Positions 1-7,822 of a stretch of 64,000 bases of DNA are shown here, in pieces (within the stretch, counting starts at the first letter, position 1; each line of letters starts with the position of its first letter). The notes under the pieces were generated by a model, which saw only the letters and a program-made list of their open reading frames with translations, had not been told where the DNA came from and searched no databases. Both the position numbers and the translations under genes were made by a program. The DNA is from Mucilaginibacter hurinus (lineage in GTDB: Bacteria; Bacteroidota; Bacteroidia; Sphingobacteriales; Sphingobacteriaceae), in contig NZ_QGDC01000005.1 in NCBI RefSeq assembly GCF_003324525.1, positions 186,001 through 250,000 of the forward strand. Reading direction: 5' to 3'.

Positions 1-137
1 GCGGATCATGGAAAGATGTGGGCTACTTTTTACAAAATTCAACACGTACTTACGAATACCAGGATACCGCAAAATCATATATTGGTTTCCGTTGCGTTAC
101 TCATTATGTGGGCCGCGATATACGTGATAAACGATAA
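1..137 (+). CDS. gldK: GldK C-terminal fragment (T9SS/gliding lipoprotein), cut by window edge
   Basis: The reading frame is open from the left edge (first full codon at base 3) and stops at TAA 135-137, giving the last 44 residues of a protein. They contain the GFRCV motif that typically closes formylglycine-generating-enzyme/sulfatase-modifying-factor folds. GldK is the outer-membrane lipoprotein of that fold that forms the periplasmic ring of the type IX secretion system together with GldN. The gene directly precedes gldL, gldM and gldN on the same strand, which is the usual gldKLMN order, so the assignment rests on fold motif plus synteny. The N-terminus and lipobox lie outside the window. 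Confidence 0.85.
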   Translation, partial: GSWKDVGYFLQNSTRTYEYQDTAKSYIGFRCVTHYVGRDIRDKR

Positions 138-204
138 CCCAACCTTAAAGCAATAATTTAACAGGTATTGTATAAAAATTAACAAAACTACACTAAAACA
201 TTTT

Positions 205-1011
205 ATGGCTACCAAAAAAAAACCTTTCGGAATTGATAATATTATTTCAATCGGTGCTGCAGTTGTAATTATAGGGCTGTTGTTTAAAATCAATCACTAT
301 CCCCATGCCGAAACTTTAATTGCTGTGGGTTTGATTACCGAAGCTTTTTTGTTTTTGATCTTGGGGCTACAGCGTGACACGAAAGAGGTTGACTGGACCC
401 GTGCCTACCCTGAATTAGATGAAGAGTATAATGGCGAATTACCAAAAGCAACTGCCAGGGTAGCCGCGCCTGCAGCAAGTAATTTTTCAAATACAGCAGC
501 ATTGGATAAAATGCTGTCTGACGCTAAGATCGGGCCTGAACTGATTGCCAGCCTTGGTGACGGCTTAAGAACATTCGGCGATAAAGTTAGCGCTATATCT
601 CGTGTAGGAGATGCAGGTGCCGCGACTAACGAATATATTGACAAACTAAAAACCGCTACTGCCAGCTACGATAAGCTAAGCAGCAGCTTTGAAAAGGCGT
701 CGGCAAGCTTACAGGAAATGGCCGGTTCAAACATCGATTCAAAGGGCTACCATGAGCAGGTTAACAAATTGGCCCGCAACCTGTCAGACCTTAACGCAGT
801 GTACGAGTTGGAACTCCAGGATTCAAGTGCGCACTTAAAATCTATGAATACGTTTTATCGCAATCTCTCACTTACCATGCAAAACTTCAATGAGTCTCTT
901 GATGATTCAAAACAGTTTAAGGAGGAGGTTAACCGTTTGGCTAAAAACCTGGCTTCGCTAAACTCGGTTTACGGTAACATGTTGTCGGCAATGAATCAGC
1001 CCCGTGTTTAA
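205..1011 (+). CDS. gldL: GldL, inner-membrane T9SS/gliding motor subunit
   Basis: 268-aa protein with two transmembrane helices near the N-terminus (about residues 12-28 and 36-56) followed by a long cytoplasmic helical region. GldL pairs with GldM to convert proton-motive force into movement that drives type IX secretion and gliding. Lys28 and His31 at the end of helix 1 and Glu46 inside helix 2 fall where the family carries its conserved ionisable residues, as I recall them. The C-terminal half (about 90-268) has two similar segments containing VNxLAxNLxxLNxVY (about 188-202 and 247-261), suggesting an internal helical repeat. It is longer than the roughly 215-aa flavobacterial protein. 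ATG at 205 follows an A-rich leader without a clear Shine-Dalgarno site. It sits 67 bases after gldK. Confidence 0.95.
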   Translation: MATKKKPFGIDNIISIGAAVVIIGLLFKINHYPHAETLIAVGLITEAFLFLILGLQRDTKEVDWTRAYPELDEEYNGELPKATARVAAPAASNFSNTAALDKMLSDAKIGPELIASLGDGLRTFGDKVSAISRVGDAGAATNEYIDKLKTATASYDKLSSSFEKASASLQEMAGSNIDSKGYHEQVNKLARNLSDLNAVYELELQDSSAHLKSMNTFYRNLSLTMQNFNESLDDSKQFKEEVNRLAKNLASLNSVYGNMLSAMNQPRV

Positions 1012-1059
1012 TTATATAAATAAGCAGATTTTTGATAATTATTAAAGATAAAATATAAC

Positions 1060-2592
1060 ATGGCCGGCGGCAAACAGACACCACGACAGCGGATGATAGG
1101 TATTCTGTACCTGGTACTACTGGGCCTTATAGCCCTGAGTATTCCGGACAGCTTAATGGATGCGTTTAAAAATATAACAGACAGTCTTGATCAATCGCGC
1201 ACCAATGTAACCACTGGTATTGATAACACCTATAGTGCATTTGAGAAAACCAAGCTGAAAGAACAGCCTCAACGGGCAAAACCAATTTATGACAAAGCTA
1301 AAGAAGCAAGCCGTATAGCTGAGGAATTAACCAGTTATATTGAAACTTTAAGGAAACAACTGGTAACTGAAGGCGGCGGAATCAATGAGACTACCAACGA
1401 CGTGAATAAACGAGATAACGTTGATATATCCCCACGGTTAATGGTAAACGGCGGAAAGGCAGCCGAATTGAAAGCTAAAATTGAAAGTACACGCAGCAAG
1501 TTGCTTAACCTATTGGATGCTGAAGACCGCGAAGGTGTAAACTTCTCGCTTAGCACAGCTGATTTAAAGAGAAAAGGCGCCAGCGACAAAAGCTGGGAGA
1601 CCGCATATTTCGGTGATGGTATTCCGCTGGGTGCAGCAATAACTACGTTATCAAAAATACAGGCCGATACGAAGAACGCCGAGAACGAGATAGTTAAGAA
1701 ACTGCTTGGCCAGGTTGATGAGGCTGTAGTAAATCTTGACAAGTTTGCAGCAGTTGCAGTGGCACCAACAAGCTATGTAATAGCTGGTCAGCCTTACACT
1801 GCCGAAGTGTTTTTAACAGCATCTGACTCAAAATCGTCGCCATCTATTACTGTAAATGGCTCAAGCCTCCAGGTGGCAGATGGCAAGGGCAAATACTCCG
1901 TAGGAACGAGCAGGGAGGGTGTTTACACCTGGATAGGTAAAATTACGGTAAAGCAGACAGACGGAACTATAAAAGAATACTCAACTCCACCGCAAACTTA
2001 CCAGGTTGCGCGGCCTTCGGCAGTAGTATCTCCGGATAAAATGAACGTATTGTACATTGGTGTACCCAACCCTATATCGGTATCTGCCCCCGGTATCCCT
2101 AAAGAAAAACTGCGGGTTAGTATTCAGGGCGGCTCTGTAACTGGCTCAGGCGGTAAGTATACTGCTAATGTAAGTTCTATCGGTACAGCTACCGTTACAG
2201 TATCGGGTGAAGTAGCGCCGGGTAAAACACAGGTTTTAGGCAGTACGCTATTCCGCGTAAAACGTATACCTGACCCAAAAGCACAGTTTGCCGGGAAAAG
2301 CAGCGGCAGCACCAGTGCGGCTAATATCCGCGGGCAGGACCGAATTTTTGCCAAACTGGAAAATTTTGAATTTGATGCAAAATTTAACGTTACCCGCTTT
2401 ACACTTTACGTGGCAAAGCCGCGCCAGGATGTAATTATGGTTAGCACTTCCGGTAACCAGGTATCGCCGCAAATGCGTGCAGCGTTGAATTCGGTTACAC
2501 CGGGCACAAAGGTGATTTTTGGTAACATTATAGCCGTTGGGCCTGACGGTTCGCAACGCGGTTTGGATGATATCGTAATATCGGCTAATTAA
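1060..2592 (+). CDS. gldM: GldM, T9SS/gliding motor shaft
   Basis: 510-aa protein with one transmembrane helix close to the N-terminus (about residues 12-28, ILYLVLLGLIALS) and a long periplasmic part. GldM forms the elongated dimer that crosses the periplasm from the GldL motor to the GldK/GldN ring. The opening (AGGKQTPRQRMI), the helical first periplasmic domain and the beta-rich C-terminal domains are typical of the family, and the length matches the usual 510-520 aa. It lies 48 bases after gldL and 7 bases before gldN, so the genes are surely co-transcribed. No missing segment is visible. Confidence 0.95.
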   Translation: MAGGKQTPRQRMIGILYLVLLGLIALSIPDSLMDAFKNITDSLDQSRTNVTTGIDNTYSAFEKTKLKEQPQRAKPIYDKAKEASRIAEELTSYIETLRKQLVTEGGGINETTNDVNKRDNVDISPRLMVNGGKAAELKAKIESTRSKLLNLLDAEDREGVNFSLSTADLKRKGASDKSWETAYFGDGIPLGAAITTLSKIQADTKNAENEIVKKLLGQVDEAVVNLDKFAAVAVAPTSYVIAGQPYTAEVFLTASDSKSSPSITVNGSSLQVADGKGKYSVGTSREGVYTWIGKITVKQTDGTIKEYSTPPQTYQVARPSAVVSPDKMNVLYIGVPNPISVSAPGIPKEKLRVSIQGGSVTGSGGKYTANVSSIGTATVTVSGEVAPGKTQVLGSTLFRVKRIPDPKAQFAGKSSGSTSAANIRGQDRIFAKLENFEFDAKFNVTRFTLYVAKPRQDVIMVSTSGNQVSPQMRAALNSVTPGTKVIFGNIIAVGPDGSQRGLDDIVISAN

Positions 2593-2599
2593 GAAGATA

Positions 2600-3508
2600 A
2601 TGAAAAAGGGAATATTAGGATTTGTGTTTTTCTTGGCAGTGTCGTCGGCTAGTGCGCAAAATACCAGCCAGGTTACTTCAGATACTACCACGCGGACAGC
2701 AGCCCAAATGGCCGACAGTGCGGCGGCTTTTGAACGCCCGTTAGATGGTTTTTACAAAAAAACCAACTTGTTAAGTGGGAAAGCTACGCCTTACCACAGT
2801 TTACGCGACGCCGATGTGGTATTTGCAAAGCGTGTTTGGCGTGAGATTGACCTGCGCGAGAAAATGAACCATTACCTGGGATCGCCAAAAAGCCGGCTGA
2901 TTGATGCCCTGCTGGGCGCTATTGAGGCAGGGGAACTTACAGCTTATGACCCAACCCCTAATCCAGCTAAAAACGACCCCAATGGTGATAGTTTTTCTAC
3001 TCCTTTAACAGGCGCGCAAGCCAAAGCCAAAATGGCCGATAGTAGCGTGGTTGACCAGTTTGACGCAGACGGCAATAAGATAGGATCGGAATTCAGGGCC
3101 GGAGAATTTAACCCGGACAGTGTAATTAAGTTTCGTATTAAGGAAGACTGGATATTTGATAAGCAACGCTCGGTTTTTGAGCCCCGTATAATTGGCATTG
3201 CGCCCCTTATCAAGCTGAAAGCTACCGGGCTTGAGTCGTCAGATTATCAGCCTGCATTTTGGGTGTATTTTCCGGAAGCGCGCGCAGTACTGGCAACAAA
3301 AGAAGCTGTTAGCCGAAACAGTGATGCTACAGGGTTAAGCTTTGACGATGTTTTTTTGAAAAGGTTGTTCAGCAGCTATGTTGTTAAAGTTTCCAATGAT
3401 CGTGATGAGCGTATAAAAGACTACGCGCAGGGTATAGACCGTTTGTACGAATCAGAGCGTGTAAAAAAGGTGCTGATGGATTGGGAGTTATCTTTATGGC
3501 AGTATTAA
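2600..3508 (+). CDS. gldN: GldN, periplasmic T9SS ring protein
   Basis: 302-aa secreted protein with a Sec signal peptide (MKKGILGFVFFLAVSSASAQ, cleavage after about residue 19). GldN (PorN) binds GldK (PorK) to form the outer-membrane-associated ring of the type IX secretion system and contacts GldM. The family signature is spread through the body, for example the segment around VFAKRVWREIDLREKMN (about 75-90), which is strongly conserved in GldN/PorN. Only 7 bases separate it from gldM, so translation is probably coupled. It is the last gene of the operon and is followed by a hairpin terminator. Confidence 0.93.
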   Translation: MKKGILGFVFFLAVSSASAQNTSQVTSDTTTRTAAQMADSAAAFERPLDGFYKKTNLLSGKATPYHSLRDADVVFAKRVWREIDLREKMNHYLGSPKSRLIDALLGAIEAGELTAYDPTPNPAKNDPNGDSFSTPLTGAQAKAKMADSSVVDQFDADGNKIGSEFRAGEFNPDSVIKFRIKEDWIFDKQRSVFEPRIIGIAPLIKLKATGLESSDYQPAFWVYFPEARAVLATKEAVSRNSDATGLSFDDVFLKRLFSSYVVKVSNDRDERIKDYAQGIDRLYESERVKKVLMDWELSLWQY

Positions 3509-3559
3509 GCTACGTAAAACCTGGAAAGAGAATTTAGAACATACAATTATAAACTAATT

Positions 3560-3587
3560 AAAAGGCGGTAGTAATACTGCCTTTTTA
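3560..3587 (+). terminator. Bidirectional intrinsic terminator between gldN and uvrC
   Basis: An 11-bp stem (AAAAGGCGGTA / TACTGCCTTTT, one G-T wobble) with a GTAA loop and a T tract at 3582-3586. It lies between convergent gldN and uvrC. The A run on the other side gives a T tract on the minus strand too. Confidence 0.8.
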
Positions 3588-3590
3588 TAT

Positions 3591-5447
3591 TTAAAACGCT
3601 TTATCGGGATCTGAGTCCTGAAGAGTTTCTCCCTCCGACGGTTGAAAGCTTTGTGGATTAAAGTATGCTATTAGCGCTTTAGCTTGTTTTGCGTTTACCA
3701 CCTCAAGCAATTCTTCTACTTTAGCTTCACGGATTTTTTTTACTGATTTAAAATATTTTAACAGCTTGGCTGATGTGGTTTTCCCGATTCCTTCAATAAA
3801 GTCCAGCTCAGTTACCAGTGTGCCCTTATCCCGTTTCTTACGGTGAAAAGTGATACCGAAGCGATGGGCTTCATCGCGTAATTGCTGTATTATCTTTAGG
3901 GTTTCTGATTTTTTATCAAGGTATAACGGGTACTGATCGCCCGGATAATAAAGCTCTTCTAATCTTTTAGCTATACCAATTACTGTAACTTGCTTATCAA
4001 TGCCCAGCAGTTTTAAACTTTTTACGGCCGACGACAACTGGCCCTTGCCCCCGTCAATAATTATAAGTTGTGGTAGTTCAGTTCCTTCATCAAGCATACG
4101 CCTGTAGCGGCGGTGCACGGCTTCCTCCATTGTAGCAAAATCATTAGGTCCTTCTACGGTTTTAACATTAAAGTGCCGGTAATCCTTTTTTGAAGGCCTG
4201 GCATCTTTAAACACTACAATTGCCGATACCGGATACTTGCCATGGAAGTTTGAGTTATCAAAGCATTCAATATGGCGGGGCAACTGGTTCATGCGCAAAT
4301 CCTTCATCATTTGCGTAAGTAAACGTTCTGTTCTTATCTCAGGATTCAGTTTTTCGTATTGATCTATTTTTTCCTTTTTAAAGAACTGTACATTTTTTTG
4401 TGATAGGTCAAGCAGTTTCTTTTTTTCGCCTAGTTTAGGAACGGTGAACTTTATAGCTGCGTCCTCAAGGTCGATGTCAAAGGGTACAATTATTTCTTTT
4501 GAGGTGCTTTGGTAGCGTACCCTAAATTCAGATATAGCCAGCGTCAGCAGTTCTTCGTCACTTTCATCCAGTCGCTTTTTTAGTTCAATGGTTTGTGTTT
4601 GAATAATGGTGCCGTTCATCACCTTCAGGTAGTTTACAAAGGCGTATTTTTCTTCAGATGCAATGCTAAACACATCTACGTCCGTAATAGATGAATTAAC
4701 CACGGTGGACTTGCTTTGATATTTCTCCAGCAGGTCGTATTTACGTTTAAGCTTATGGGCGAGCTCATAGTTCATCTCAGAAACTGCTTTATCAATCTCA
4801 GCTTTCATATTGCGTACAACCGCGCCTATCTTGCCATTTAAGATGTCTTTTATTTCTTCTATATTATGTTCGTAATCATCCTCGCTTTGGTAATTTTGGC
4901 AAGGGCCTTTACAATTACCTAACTGGTACTCTAAGCATACCTTAAACTTGCCTTTATCTATATTTTCGCGGGTCAAGGGCAGGTTGCAGGTACGCAACGG
5001 GTAAGTCTCCTTAATCAACCCCAATATAGCATGCATCATGCTTACGGAAGCGTATGGGCCAAGGTACTTTGAGCCGTCGCGCACAATGCGGCGGGTCCAG
5101 TATATACGTGGAAAGTTTTCGTTCTTGATGATGATCCAGGGGTAGGTTTTATCATCTTTAAGCATTACATTGTAACGCGGCTGATGTTTTTTTATCAGGC
5201 TGTTTTCAAGCAGCCACGCATCTACTTCCGTGTCGACAATAGTAAATGTGATATTGCGTATTTTTGAAACCAGTACCCTTGTTTTCGCATTTACGTTGAC
5301 ATCCTTATTAAAATATGACGCTACGCGGTTGCGCAGGTCTTTAGCCTTGCCTACATATATCAGCTCATTGTCATCGTTCCAATACTGATATACGCCCGGC
5401 CTGTGCGGTATTTTTTGAAGTGCAGCCCTGTAATCAAATTTCTCCAT
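3591..5447 (-). CDS. uvrC: UvrC, nucleotide excision repair endonuclease subunit
   Basis: 618-aa UvrC of normal length. UvrC is recruited by UvrB to damaged DNA and makes both incisions. Visible parts are the N-terminal GIY-YIG nuclease (RPGVYQYW...LIYVGKAKDL, about residues 15-45), a Cys-containing segment near 160-180, the UVR helix pair (about 200-235), the RNase H-like C-terminal nuclease (FDNSNFHGKYPVSAIVVF and IIIDGGKGQL, about 390-470) and a helix-hairpin-helix end (FIEGIGKTTSAKLLKYF). I chose ATG 5447; an in-frame TTG at 5465 would add six residues translated from a repeat. The start lies two bases from a C/G-rich hairpin repeat (see 5449-5475). The upstream minus-strand neighbour is a penicillin-binding protein, 133 bases away. 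Confidence 0.97.
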   Translation of the reverse strand: MEKFDYRAALQKIPHRPGVYQYWNDDNELIYVGKAKDLRNRVASYFNKDVNVNAKTRVLVSKIRNITFTIVDTEVDAWLLENSLIKKHQPRYNVMLKDDKTYPWIIIKNENFPRIYWTRRIVRDGSKYLGPYASVSMMHAILGLIKETYPLRTCNLPLTRENIDKGKFKVCLEYQLGNCKGPCQNYQSEDDYEHNIEEIKDILNGKIGAVVRNMKAEIDKAVSEMNYELAHKLKRKYDLLEKYQSKSTVVNSSITDVDVFSIASEEKYAFVNYLKVMNGTIIQTQTIELKKRLDESDEELLTLAISEFRVRYQSTSKEIIVPFDIDLEDAAIKFTVPKLGEKKKLLDLSQKNVQFFKKEKIDQYEKLNPEIRTERLLTQMMKDLRMNQLPRHIECFDNSNFHGKYPVSAIVVFKDARPSKKDYRHFNVKTVEGPNDFATMEEAVHRRYRRMLDEGTELPQLIIIDGGKGQLSSAVKSLKLLGIDKQVTVIGIAKRLEELYYPGDQYPLYLDKKSETLKIIQQLRDEAHRFGITFHRKKRDKGTLVTELDFIEGIGKTTSAKLLKYFKSVKKIREAKVEELLEVVNAKQAKALIAYFNPQSFQPSEGETLQDSDPDKAF

Positions 5448-5448
5448 G

Positions 5449-5475
5449 AACCCCCTAACCCCCAACGGGGGAATA
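5449..5475. repeat. C5/G5 hairpin repeat in the uvrC leader
   Basis: Plus strand reads AACCCCCTAACCCCCAACGG followed by GGGAA. In the uvrC transcript this becomes one C5 run followed by two G5 runs, the last ending two bases before the ATG. Either G5 run can pair with the C5 run, giving two competing hairpins. From memory, similar CCCCTAACCCCC...GGGGG elements recur between genes in this phylum; I cannot count copies here. Confidence 0.6.
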
Positions 5476-5580
5476 AAAGTTTATTTACCTGTACCGGCAG
5501 ATGTGTTTATACGATGATTAACCTATTAACAGGTTAGTAGTTTTATTATTCAAAAGTTTCCTGTATGATGGTTTGGCAGC

Positions 5581-7818
5581 TTAAAACTCAAGTCTTTCTT
5601 CTACCTCATTAACACCTTGTTCGGCCCGGCTGTAGGCACCACAATCTAACGTAATGCTAACACCTGACTTGGGTGGTTCAAAATCCACGTTTTGCTTTAT
5701 ACCGAGCGACGTGTTGGCATACACTTTTTTCATATAAAGGGCAAAAATCGGCAGGGCAGTATTGGCGCCGCCCCCCAGTTTAGTAGTTCTGAAATGTATC
5801 GCACGGTCTTCACATCCCGTCCATACCCCGGTAACCAATTGCGGGGTAACACCGATAAACCACCCGTCGGAGTTATTTTGCGTTGTACCGGTTTTGCCGC
5901 CTATAGGGTTCCGCAACCCGTATTTATAACGTATACGTGAGCCGGTTCCGTCTTCTACAACGCCTTTTAACATCGAGGTCATTACGTAAGCAGTTTGCTC
6001 ATTAATTACCTGCCTTATATTGGTATGATGTTCATACAGCACATTGCCATTCTTGTCTTCAATACGCAGCAGGTAAGTAGGCTCTGTCCATAAGCCATGA
6101 TTGGCAAACGTACAGTATGAGCCGGTCATGTCAAAAACAGAGGCATTAAATGCGCCCAGGCATAATGATGGGTATGGATCTACCTGGCTGGTGATGCCCA
6201 TCTTTTTTATCAGTTCCATTACGGGCAAGGGCTTTACCTCATTCATTACATACGCAGTTACATAGTTTTGCGAATAAGCCAGCGCTTTGCGCAGTGTAAT
6301 GGTGCCGGGCAGCGTGCCTTCCGGTGATGAGCCGGGAGTATATGGTTCGCCATAGCCGGTTATAGTTACAGGTACATTTGCCACCTCCATACACGGCGAA
6401 AAGTTATTTTCTATAGCAACTGCGTAGGTAAAAGGCTTTGCTGTTGAACCAACCTGCCTGGTACCCATTTTTACCTGGTCGTATTTAAAGTGTTCAAAGC
6501 TGGTGCCGCCCACCCATGCCTTTATGTAACCCGTGGTAGGGTCCATACTCATCATAGCGTTACGCAGCAACAACTTGTTGTATACAATAGAATCGATGGG
6601 TTTCATTACAGTATCAATGCTCCCGCGCCAGGTGAAAATGTTCATTTTCACCGGCGTATTAAAATCTTCACGTATCTCTTCATCCGAGCGGCCCTGAAGT
6701 TTCAGTGCACGGTACCTGTCGGTACGGTGCATACCCTGGTCAAGCAGCATTTTAAAGCTGGGTACGCTCTTCCATAAACTACGGCCTTTCCAATGAGCGT
6801 TAAACTGTGCCTGCAACGAGCGCATGTACTCTTTTTGTGCTTCCTCGGCGTAACGCTGCATGGTAGCGTTAATGGTAGTGTATATTTTAAGCCCGTCACG
6901 GTCCAGATCATAAGGAATCTCCCCTTCTTTGTAGATTGATTTCTCTACCATTAGCTTTTGTATTTCCTTTTTTAGCACTGCCCTGAAATACGGGGCTGAT
7001 CCTTCATTTTGATTTATACGACGGAACTCGAGCCCTAAAGGTTTTTGCTGAAATTCAGCAACCTGGCCGTCGCTTAAATATCCTTCTTCGCCCATGCGCC
7101 TTAATACCAGGTTGCGACGGTTGATAGCATTATCAGGGTGATTGATAGGCGAATAAATACCGGGTCCGTTTACCATGCCCACTAACAAGGCCGCCTGATC
7201 CGGAGTAAGTTTATCCGGAGTTGTGTTAAAATAGGTTAGAGCGGCTGATTTGATGCCAAACACGTTGTAGGCGCCAAAGTCAACCGTATTAAGGTACATA
7301 GTAATGATCTCTTCTTTGGTGTAGTGCCTTTCAATTTTTACAGCCGTAATCCATTCCTGCAATTTCTGAATAATTCGTTTTAACGGATTACGCGCCCTCT
7401 CAGAGAATAGGTTGAGTGCCAGTTGCTGGGTAATAGTACTGCCGCCTTGCTTTTTACCTATCAGGTTATAAAAAATAATAGTAAAGGTGCGTTTAAAATC
7501 AATGCCCGAGTGTTGTTCAAAACGGCTGTCTTCAGTAGCTATCAAGGCGTTAATCACATAAGGTGATATTTCTTTATGTGTAACAGGTGTACGGTTTTGT
7601 ACGAAATAAGTGCCTAAAATTTCGTTATCTGATGAAATAACCTGTGATGCCAGATTGCTTTTGGGATTTTCGAGGTCGCGAAAAGACGGCAATTGTCCGA
7701 ATATTCCAAAGGCGGTTATCAGCAGCATAATAACAACAAAGGCAAAGCACCCAATAACAAAGCGCCATATGTACCAGTTATATCTTCGTGTATCCTGTGG
7801 TGAAAGCTTAACAATCAT
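5581..7818 (-). CDS. Class A penicillin-binding protein (PBP1A type)
   Basis: 745-aa bifunctional peptidoglycan synthase anchored by one N-terminal transmembrane helix (about residues 20-41). The glycosyltransferase (GT51) domain has its catalytic Glu96 in TEDSRF and the GGSTITQQLALNLF motif at 125-138; it polymerises lipid II. The transpeptidase domain has the acylated Ser458 in STAK, the SQN motif at 516-518 and KTGTT at 642-646; it crosslinks stem peptides and is the beta-lactam target. All motifs are intact. It is co-directional with sprE upstream, with only 4 bases between the sprE stop and this ATG, so the two are probably one transcript. A gene symbol (mrcA/ponA) is plausible, but paralogs in this phylum cannot be told apart here. 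Confidence 0.95.
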   Translation of the reverse strand: MIVKLSPQDTRRYNWYIWRFVIGCFAFVVIMLLITAFGIFGQLPSFRDLENPKSNLASQVISSDNEILGTYFVQNRTPVTHKEISPYVINALIATEDSRFEQHSGIDFKRTFTIIFYNLIGKKQGGSTITQQLALNLFSERARNPLKRIIQKLQEWITAVKIERHYTKEEIITMYLNTVDFGAYNVFGIKSAALTYFNTTPDKLTPDQAALLVGMVNGPGIYSPINHPDNAINRRNLVLRRMGEEGYLSDGQVAEFQQKPLGLEFRRINQNEGSAPYFRAVLKKEIQKLMVEKSIYKEGEIPYDLDRDGLKIYTTINATMQRYAEEAQKEYMRSLQAQFNAHWKGRSLWKSVPSFKMLLDQGMHRTDRYRALKLQGRSDEEIREDFNTPVKMNIFTWRGSIDTVMKPIDSIVYNKLLLRNAMMSMDPTTGYIKAWVGGTSFEHFKYDQVKMGTRQVGSTAKPFTYAVAIENNFSPCMEVANVPVTITGYGEPYTPGSSPEGTLPGTITLRKALAYSQNYVTAYVMNEVKPLPVMELIKKMGITSQVDPYPSLCLGAFNASVFDMTGSYCTFANHGLWTEPTYLLRIEDKNGNVLYEHHTNIRQVINEQTAYVMTSMLKGVVEDGTGSRIRYKYGLRNPIGGKTGTTQNNSDGWFIGVTPQLVTGVWTGCEDRAIHFRTTKLGGGANTALPIFALYMKKVYANTSLGIKQNVDFEPPKSGVSITLDCGAYSRAEQGVNEVEERLEF

Positions 7819-7822
7819 TTTC

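Noticed and set aside
3600..5000. tRNA or rRNA genes anywhere in the window
   Set aside because: I looked through the intergenic gaps for tRNA-like cloverleaf patterns and found none. A tRNAscan-SE run would be decisive; a hit would refute this.
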